DNA from: Branchiostoma floridae | Taxonomy: Eukaryota; Chordata; Leptocardii; Amphioxiformes; Branchiostomatidae | Assembly (NCBI RefSeq): GCF_000003815.2 | Contig: NC_049993.1 | Span: 5,241,997-5,305,996, forward strand | Length of the DNA: 64,000 bases | Direction of reading: 5' to 3' | In this document: positions 56,472 through 64,000 of the stretch, in pieces | Layout of the letters: every line of letters begins with the position of its first letter | Position numbering within the stretch: the first letter of the stretch is position 1 | Program-made: the position numbers and the translations under genes | Notes under the pieces: model-generated | Databases searched by the model: none | Seen by the model: only the letters and a program-made list of their open reading frames with translations | What the model was told of the DNA's origin: nothing

Positions 56472-59400
56472 ATGTTATCAAGAGGTCTCTTTAGAGTCCC
56501 TGTGTCACTTGGAGTTCTCCAAGGCTCCGCTAGGTCCCTTGGAACTCATGCAAGACCCTTCAAGACACTGGACGGTGCAGTGGACACCTCGAGCAAAACC
56601 TTCCAAGAAAACCTGAAGACGAGTGAGAAGTTGGAAGAGAAGTACACCGCTCTTTATAAACAGGTCTTGGCTGGAGGTGGTCAGAAGGCGATCGAAAGGC
56701 ACGTGAAGAAGAACAAGAAATTGCTAGTTCGTGACAGGTATGAAAATGCTTTGCTATTGGTTCACTCCTGCGCTTCATAAATCGTCCATCAAGAAAAACA
56801 AGTTATACAAAAAATATGTAAGGAATCCAAATCCAACTTCTTTCCAGACATATAAAACTTACAGAAATAAATTCAACACATTAATTCGCTTATCTAAAAG
56901 GAATCACTATCACAAAAAATTCAAGGAGACAACAGATAACATAAGAACCACATGGAAATTGATAAACGAGCTTCTTAATAAAAAAAAGAAATCGAATGTT
57001 CTTCCTAGCAAACTCTGTGACGACACACATGAAATATCAAACCCACAAGCCATTGTAGATGCCTTCAATAACTTTTTTGTTAATATTGGACCCTCATTAG
57101 CTAAAAAGATCGACAAGACTGATTGTTCTCCTCTATCTTTCATTAACAATGTCTACCCATCTTATAGCTTCTTTGAAGCACCCACTCAATCCGAAGTCCA
57201 GAATATTATTTGTAATCTTAAGAACTCTGCTCCTGGTAATGATGAATTAAGCACCTCCTTGATAAAACAAGTCAGCAGCTCAATACTAGAGCCCCTCACG
57301 TATGTATTAAAATTGTCCTTGGAAACTGGTATGGTCCCAAATGATTTAAAGATAGCCAAAGTCATACCGCTTTTCAATCGGGAAACACCTGTTTACTGTC
57401 AAATTACCGCCCCATATCAGTTTTGCCGGTATTTTCAAAAGTCCTAGAGAAATTAGTATACAAGAGAATTCTACAGCACTTAGAAGATAACAACATTCTC
57501 CATGAACACCAATATGGCTTCCGTAAACACCATTCAACATATATGACACTTTTGAAATTAGTAGATAAAATTACCTCGGCCATAGAAAAGAATGAATTCA
57601 CCATTGGTGTGTTTCTGGACTTGTCGAAAGCATTCGACACCGTGAACCATAAAATTCTATTAGAAAAACTTAACTGCTATGGCTTTCAAGGATATGTTTT
57701 CACATGGCTAAAAGACTATTTATCTAACAGAAAACAGTATGTTTCCAATAATACCTACTCCTCAGATACAAGATCAATTTCCTGTGGCGTCCCTCAAGGT
57801 TCTATACTTGGTCCTCTATTATTTCTCATATATATCAACGATTTGGCTTATGTATCTGATGAGCTATATGCACTACTATTTGCAGATGATACTAACTTGT
57901 TTTCATCACATTCTGACCTTGATATATTAGTCAGTAAAATGAATAGAGAATTAGACAAAATAAACAAATGGTTCCAAATTAACAAATTATCCTTAAATGT
58001 CAAGAAAACAAATTTCATTATTTTTGCAGGGAAGAAAAAATACAATAAGGAAAATGTTAAAATAGCTATTAATAACACACCAATTAATCAAGTTACGCAC
58101 ACGTGTTTCTTAGGTGTCACCATTGATGACAAACTTACCTGGAAAAAACATATTGACCTTATTTGCAAAAAAATCTATAAAAACATAGGTATTGTCAGAA
58201 AAATCGCAACGCTACTATCTTCTAAAACATATATGATATTATACTATAGTTTACTATATCCCTATCTTGCATATTGTAACATCGTATGGGCGAGTACATA
58301 CTCCACATCACTTAAACCTCTACTTCTTCTGCAGAAACGCTTCGTCCGAATAGTCTCAAATGTGTCGTATACATTCCCTTCTGCATCTTTGTTTCGTAAT
58401 TTAAAAGTATTAACTATATATGATATAAACAAACTGCAAAGTTGCCTTTTTGTTCACAAAACAATTAATAGTTCTTGTATACCTAAGCAATTCCAGAACC
58501 TTTTCCATCTCAATTCAGACCACCATCATTACAATACTAGACAGTCTAACCATTTAAAACAGATACAAGTAAAAACACAACAAAGAAAGTTTTCCATGTT
58601 GTTCAAGTGTCCGCAAATCTGGAATAGTTTAAGTGAAACCTTACATTTTTGTCATTCACAACCCATCTTCAAAAACCTGTTAAAAAAGTCATTATTAGAT
58701 AATCAAACATTTAATTAATCTCCCATTCATTGTCAGTTGTTACATTTCTTTCAATGTTATATTCTTATTACATCATTTCATTCATTTTGCCGTTATGATA
58801 TTGCATTAGTTATCAATTATTGAACTATTATGATTTATTTCCATTTTGTTAATTGATATAATTCTTTTGGTTACATTATTGTCTAATGTATAATTTTTAC
58901 ACGTCTATTCAATCTTGTGACTTTGGAGGAAGACCTTGTACAAGCCACGAGGCTTTTTTCTTCCCCCCTGCACGTACTTTCTTCCTTTAACTTGTTTTAT
59001 GTTAACTTTTTAAAGATTGTGCAAAATAAATAAAGTCAAATAAAGTCAATAAATAAAGTCAAAAAAGTATTTTATCATCACAATTATTTATTCAAGATCG
59101 ACATAATCTACATATTTTCCCACCGGAGGGGTTTCATCACTTCATTTGCACAAGGGCATGGGACAGTTAGCATTATCATATGTTGACAAATTATTCTCCG
59201 CATGCATTACCAATCTACTTTACGTGTCACTTTATCTTGGCCCTATTCCACAACGTAACACCAATACCCAGGACAGATTATTACTGCCACTGCCAGCCCC
59301 TGTCCACCCCCATACCATTGTCAATACAGAAATGTACTAAATCATTAGCAGCTTGAAATTGATTCATTGCTCTTTCAGACTACGACTGTTGCTGGATGAA

Positions 59401-62400
59401 GGCTGTGAGTTTTTAGAGCTGTCTCCTCTGGCTGGGATGGGCATGGAGTATGGGGACATCCCTGCAGCTGGCACGGTGACTGGTACGTCACTGACGTCAG
59501 TCCTTTATATATCATGTACAAATTCAAAGGATATGAATTGTTAAACAAGAGGAAGAATGTAGTCTGTTCTATTGCAGGACTTGTTTGAACCATGTGCTCA
59601 CCCTTCTAGAGAGGATAGAAAGGGATAGCCTGGAGTCTTGCCTAGTTTGCTTAATGGTCCATTCCAGGGCAGCAACCTTCAGGAGCGCACCAAAGCAAAC
59701 AAGGCTGGACTCCAGGCTACAAAAGGGATAGGCAGAACTACAGTGTACATGTACATTTGTAGTCACTCAATATCTAAAAACATGCACTCTTTCAGTGTTT
59801 GGGAAAGTAAAGAAAATGATGTTTCTTGAATTGTTTTTGTAATAATTGTTGACAAATATCATTTTCTTTACTTTCCAATGGGTCCTTTTTGGTGCATTTG
59901 AGTTTTTCTGATGCACAAGTAGTGTAATATCATCAATCAATAGTATTTTCCGAAAAACACTGCTGTTTGGTGAAGTTTGGGCACAGTGATAGTATACGAC
60001 ACAATTCCCTGGCTGATGATATTAATGATATGCACGCATTGCATGATGGAAAGGTAAAAATACACCACTTGGTTAGCGACTGTACAATAGGTGGTGATGT
60101 CCCATGCTGATTACTTTTTGGTTGGAGGTTGTAAAAGCACTCTACTTGCCACAGGAATCGGTGTGGTGAGTGGAGTACGTTGTTTGGTGACGGGACATGA
60201 CGCCACGGTGAAGGGTGGGACGTCCTACCCCATCTCTGTGAAGAAAGGGCTCCGAGCACAGGAGATCGCTCAGGAGAACCACCTGCCCTGTATTTACCTG
60301 GTGGACAGTGGAGGAGCTTTTTTGCCATTGCAGGTGAGTTACTCATAGGACAGGTGTGTACCTCCCAGGTGAGTACTTAGTTGTACATGTGTGCCTGATG
60401 TCAGGTAAGCATCTGTAAAAACATGCAAATGTATATTTGTATTATGGTTCAATATTGCTCGGCCCCCAAATAATTAATAATATTAGCATGTTCACATTGG
60501 ACATGTGCAAAAACAGGAAAAGTGAGCCAGTAGAAGTTGGTCGTACACAAGAATGTTTGCAGTTTGAAAGCACAATTAAACCAGTACTAGTATAACTGCT
60601 GCTCCCTCATAACCTTCTAGTTTGATGGATATTTGACTTTATAAAGAATTTTTTCTAGGTCTTTGTGTCTTTCTAAAATAAGAATTGTGCTACGAAACCT
60701 GTTGAATGTGTTGTGTTTTTTTCTTTCTTTCCCTTCCAGTCTGACATATTCCCTGACAAGAACCATGGTGGAAGGATGTTCTACAATGAGGCCATCATGT
60801 CGTCTCTTGGGATCCCCCAGGTGTCCGTCGTGGTGGGTTCCTGTACAGCGGGGGGCGCGTACGTCCCTACCATGACAGAGGAGGCTGTCATCGTCCACGG
60901 AATGGGCACCATTTTCCTGGGAGGGCCCCCGCTGGTCCAGGCTGCCCTGGGGGAAGTAGTCAGTGCAGAGGAGTTGGGTGGGGCCATGATGCATTCCAGG
61001 TGAGTGGTAAAAGCTTTACGGCTTGCAGAAGTATCTTTATTGGGCCAGAACCCTCATGGTTAGCCCAAGAGGAGATGGGTAGACAATGTCAAGGAAGATA
61101 TTCAACCAGGGCTTTAGCCAGCTCGAAATTTTTTTCCGTCAGCCAATTACAATCGTCGTGAAAACCGCGAAAATTAATTAGACGGACTGAACTGAGACCT
61201 TGAAAAACGGGTTTTAATGAGATTATCGTATGCGAAAGGGCGCCGACACACATTGTCAACAATCATAAGAATAGCAAAACAAACAGTGTGTGGCTTTTAC
61301 GGCCGTGGACGGCGTCCCCAAGCTGCCTGTAGCTTCCACCAAGGATTTTTATCCGTCAAGGTTGACAGATTGGTTTTAAAATTTTTCCGTCAGACGCAGC
61401 AAATTTCCGTCAATTGACGGAAAAACGGACGCTGGCTAGACCCCTGTATTCAACAACTAAACCTGGAAAAAGCCAACCCCCTTGACATAGGCAGCTGGAG
61501 ATCAGCGATCAGACCTAAAAAACATCCCAATGTCCAACCCTTGCAAGAGAGGGATCAACGGACGCTAAATCGAATAGGGAGTGAGTGAGTGAGTGATAAC
61601 AGAATGTCAAGGCTTATCTGATAGAGCCAAATTGATAGATAGTAGTCTCAAGATTGTGTTCCACTAATTCCAGATATTCACCAAAGGACCAGACAAACCA
61701 GTGTATGAGAAATTTTTCATTCATGGAAAAGGAGACTAATTTGTAATAATCTAGCCTGGATGCCAGACTGTTTCCAGGGCCTATACAGCCCGACCCCTTG
61801 GCTCTAGGCCCAACAGGTCCTAAAGGGTGTTCTACAGCAGGCTCTCTGAGTTCAACCTTGATAGAAATGATAGACATTACTGAGATCAGGCCAGAGTCTG
61901 TTATCCAGGCTAGTAATAATCATGCAAATTATTCATCTATTCAGTCATTCATTTCTTTCTCCAGTGTAAGTGGCTGCACAGATCACTATGCAGAAACAGA
62001 GCTTGAAGCCTTTGAGATGGCGCGGGATATCATGGCAGGCTTGAACCGACCAATGGCTGAGTACCTGCACAGCCACGACGGGGTTCCCTTGGAGGACTCA
62101 CTGCGCCCACTCTCTGAGCAGCACCACAACTATGAGGACCCCTTGTACCCAATAGAGGAACTGCAGGGACTGTTACCAGGAACAGAAGACTTTGATGTTT
62201 ACAAGGTATCTACTAGTATACATATATAGAGTGTACACCAGGGCTGTTTCCAGGTTCAAATTTTTTCTTTCCCACTCTTTGTTTGGGAGCCCATGTTGTT
62301 GACATTTGTTTTTGAATCTGTCATTTTAAGGGAAGGAAAATACATTTTGATCAATTTCATTTCATGAAGTTAAGATTTTTGTGGACGGACAGGGCAAAAA

Positions 62401-63878
62401 CTTTGTCCTTCTCAACAAGCAAATATTCCAGAGGGCCTTGGTGTACATTTTCCTGTGTGTTTCTTCCGCAGGCTTTGAAAGATTTGTATGTCCTTTTTTT
62501 GCTTTTGACAGTGGTGATTAGTAGAGGGTGTTAAAAGGTTATTAAAAGCTGAATTGTGTTCTTTCCTGTTTTGATATTGTACCAGCATCTATATCTTTAC
62601 TACCTTGATATAAATCTGCAAACCTTTCCTTTGGTTTAAGGTTATAGCCAGACTAACAGATGGAAGTAGATTCCATGAATTCAAGCACAAATATGGAACT
62701 TCGCTTGTGACAGGATTTGCCTTTATTCAGGGGTGAGTAGTATTTAAACTTCAACTTCCGGGCACAAGCCTTCCACATTATTTTGTACTATGCAATATTC
62801 ATTTTGTGATAAATTTTGTCAGTCTGTTACAAATTCTACTCTAAAAACATTTCTGAATGGAAAAATTGTGTTATTGTTTTTTGTTGCTGTCTATGAATCT
62901 TCGTTTTATGCTTTGTGAATCTTCTACTCTGTTGACAGGCATTTGGCAGGGATTGTGGCCAATAATGGGCCACTCTGCGAGCGAGGGGCATTGAAGGGAG
63001 CTCACTTTGCCCAGCTATGTGCTCAAAGAGCTGTACCAATGATCTTCCTGCAAAATGCATCATGTGACCAGCCAACAGCCAATGATGTTACAGAAGCTGC
63101 CTCTCTTAGTAACAGACTTAAGGCTCATGGGAAGATGGCATCAGCCGTAGCTAGTTCTTTGGTGCCCAAAATCACTCTGATCCTTGGAAATGGTGTTGGA
63201 CCAGAAACGATACCAATGGTATGTGCAAATAATTCTTATCTTATGCATTCATTCATCTCTGACAATTTTAGGTGGTTGCTTGTAACAGCTAGCTTTTTTA
63301 CATTCAAGTCAATTCAATAGATTATCTGAAGGAAGACCACAAAGCTTATTGAGAGGAGAAATATTTCTTTTTTCTCATCTTGATAGTGTGGACGGTCATT
63401 TTCTCCAAGATTCCTGTTTGTGTGGCCCAATGCAAAGGTGGGAGTGGCAGATGTACAGGGGGCAGTAGATGCAGCTGTACAGGTGAGTGAGGGAATGAGA
63501 GAAGGAGTAAAGGAATGGATACATTTATGAGTAAATTGTTTGACTGGATGAATGATGAATTGATTTTGTGATTGGGTGATTGATTGATTGATTGATNNNN
63601 NNNNNNNNNNNNNNNNNNNNNNNNNNNNNNNNNNNNNNNNNNNNNNNNNNNNNNNNNNNNNNNNNNNNNNNNNNNNNNNNNNNNNNNNNNNNNNNNTTTG
63701 ACTGGTTGATGATGTGATTGATTTTGTGATTGGTTGATTGATTGATTGATTGATCGATTGATTGATCGATTGACAGGTTGTTAGCTTGATTGATTGATGG
63801 TTATTTTTACTTGCAGGCAAAGTTTGGTGATATGAAAAGTGAGGAGACAGAAAAATTCCAATCAAAGATAGCAGGAAG
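56472..63878 (+). CDS. MCCC2-like carboxyltransferase, divergent C-domain, continues past window
   Basis: Nine exons so far (56472-56737, 59379-59482, 60155-60333, 60740-60999, 61965-62205, 62641-62732, 62939-63218, 63387-63482, 63817-63878), all phase-compatible, about 526 residues. An Arg-rich leader ([20 protein letters not shown]) suggests mitochondrial import. The N-terminal carboxyltransferase half follows MCCC2 closely: [58 protein letters not shown]. In the C-terminal half the MCCC2 loop GGSYGAGNYGMCGR is [14 protein letters not shown] here, and NITGFMVG is [12 protein letters not shown]2 is the beta subunit of methylcrotonoyl-CoA carboxylase (leucine breakdown, mitochondrial matrix). 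Given the changes this is probably a paralogue with altered or lost carboxyl transfer. The last exon(s) lie beyond 64000. Confidence 0.88.
56755..59067 (+). mobile_element. 5'-truncated LINE, CR1/Crack/Daphne-like, in MCCC2-like intron 1
   Basis: It begins in the linker before reverse transcriptase ([20 protein letters not shown]) and lacks the endonuclease. RT motifs follow: [25 protein letters not shown] and FADDTNLF, then the thumb/C-terminal part ending at 58718. One frameshift near 57385-57400 separates the first about 215 codons from the remaining 431-codon open frame. The 3' UTR ends in tandem AATAAAGTC units, as in several CR1-superfamily clades. Same orientation as the host gene. The long open RT frame indicates a fairly recent insertion. 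Confidence 0.93.
59626..59719. mobile_element. 94-bp MITE, TAGCCTGG family
   Basis: Ends TAGCCTGGAGTC and GACTCCAGGCTA form a perfect 12-bp inverted pair. Flanks AGAAAGGGA and CAAAAGGGA match in 7 of 9 positions. Located in MCCC2-like intron 2. Confidence 0.78.
61107..61446. mobile_element. 340-bp hAT-like MITE with 8-bp TSD
   Basis: Ends CAGGGCTTTAGCCAGC and the inverted GCTGGCTAGACCCCTG. Identical TATTCAAC flanks at 61099-61106 and 61447-61454. The interior has repeated TTTTCCGTCA motifs in both orientations. Located in MCCC2-like intron 4. Confidence 0.9.
61752..61912. mobile_element. 161-bp MITE, TAGCCTGG family, perfect 9-bp TSD
   Basis: Ends TAGCCTGGATGCCAGAC and the inverted GTCTGTTATCCAGGCTA. 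GTAATAATC flanks at 61743-61751 and 61913-61921 are identical. It lies only about 40 bases upstream of exon 5 of the MCCC2-like gene. Confidence 0.92.
62239..62440. mobile_element. 202-bp hAT-like MITE
   Basis: Ends CAGGGCTGTTTCCAGG and GAGGGCCTTG are only partly inverted. The flanks GTGTACAC and GTGTACAT match in 7 of 8 positions, supporting an old 8-bp duplication. Located in MCCC2-like intron 5. Confidence 0.6.
63540..63790 (+). repeat. (TGAT)n microsatellite with assembly gap
   Basis: TGAT/TGATTGAT tracts on both sides of a 100-base N run (63597-63696), in the intron before the last visible exon of the MCCC2-like gene. The gap is of placeholder size, so the true length is unknown. Confidence 0.95.
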
Positions 63879-64000
63879 GTGAGTAACATCGCAGAATACA
63901 AATTGTGCAATAAATTGACCATGTGTAAAAGGTTTCAGAAAAGGTCCTATCTCACAGACAATGAAAGTCTCACAGACACTGTAGAAGGCCTTAGGGATAA

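Noticed and set aside
1-64000. LTR retroelements, Polinton-type elements, rRNA, tRNA and CRISPR arrays
   Set aside because: Looked for and not seen: no paired LTRs, no gag/integrase/capsid-like frames, and no cloverleaf or spacer-repeat structure that I could support by eye.

Overview
The window looks like chromosomal DNA of a cephalochordate (amphioxus, Branchiostoma-like). The genes are chordate-type with short GT-AG introns, one TRIM gene has no intron in its coding part, and small inverted-repeat elements are very dense. The assignment rests on gene content and style, not on a database match. I saw no bacterial, LTR-retroviral or CRISPR features.

Layout. 1-7.9 kb is almost pure repeat: nested inverted-repeat elements, a 60-bp tandem array broken by an N gap, and a few GC-rich exon-like stretches. 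8.15-13.2 kb (+) holds the 3' ten exons of a 22-repeat LRR surface protein. 13.4-15.8 kb (-) is a complete three-exon LAMP-type lysosomal membrane glycoprotein, tail-to-tail with the LRR gene. 17.4-23.4 kb (+) is a two-exon LURAP1-like adaptor. 26.2-28.0 kb (+) is a TRIM-NHL protein in one exon. 29.9-36.5 kb (-) is DPH2 (six exons, introns full of transposons), head-to-head with SRPRB (36.96-39.07 kb, +, four exons). 40.5-48.4 kb (+) is a bZIP factor whose 6.3-kb intron carries a 5.5-kb foldback element. 50.5-55.8 kb (-) is DMAP1 (13 exons), tail-to-tail with the bZIP gene and head-to-head with an MCCC2-like carboxyltransferase gene (56.5 kb to beyond the window end, +), whose first intron holds a 5'-truncated LINE.

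Most genes are housekeeping: diphthamide synthesis on eEF2, ER targeting, TIP60/NuA4 chromatin, lysosome membrane and mitochondrial acyl-CoA metabolism. They share promoters or terminators but do not form one pathway. Points most worth a second look: an 88-bp minisatellite that grew out of the DPH2 3' coding end and now supplies its stop codon; a reading-frame conflict in the bZIP gene; an MCCC2 paralogue whose C-domain oxyanion loop is replaced; a VLR-like LRR protein with a GPI-like tail; LINE ends lying on or beside splice donors of DMAP1 and the MCCC2-like gene; and several MITE families with clear target-site duplications.
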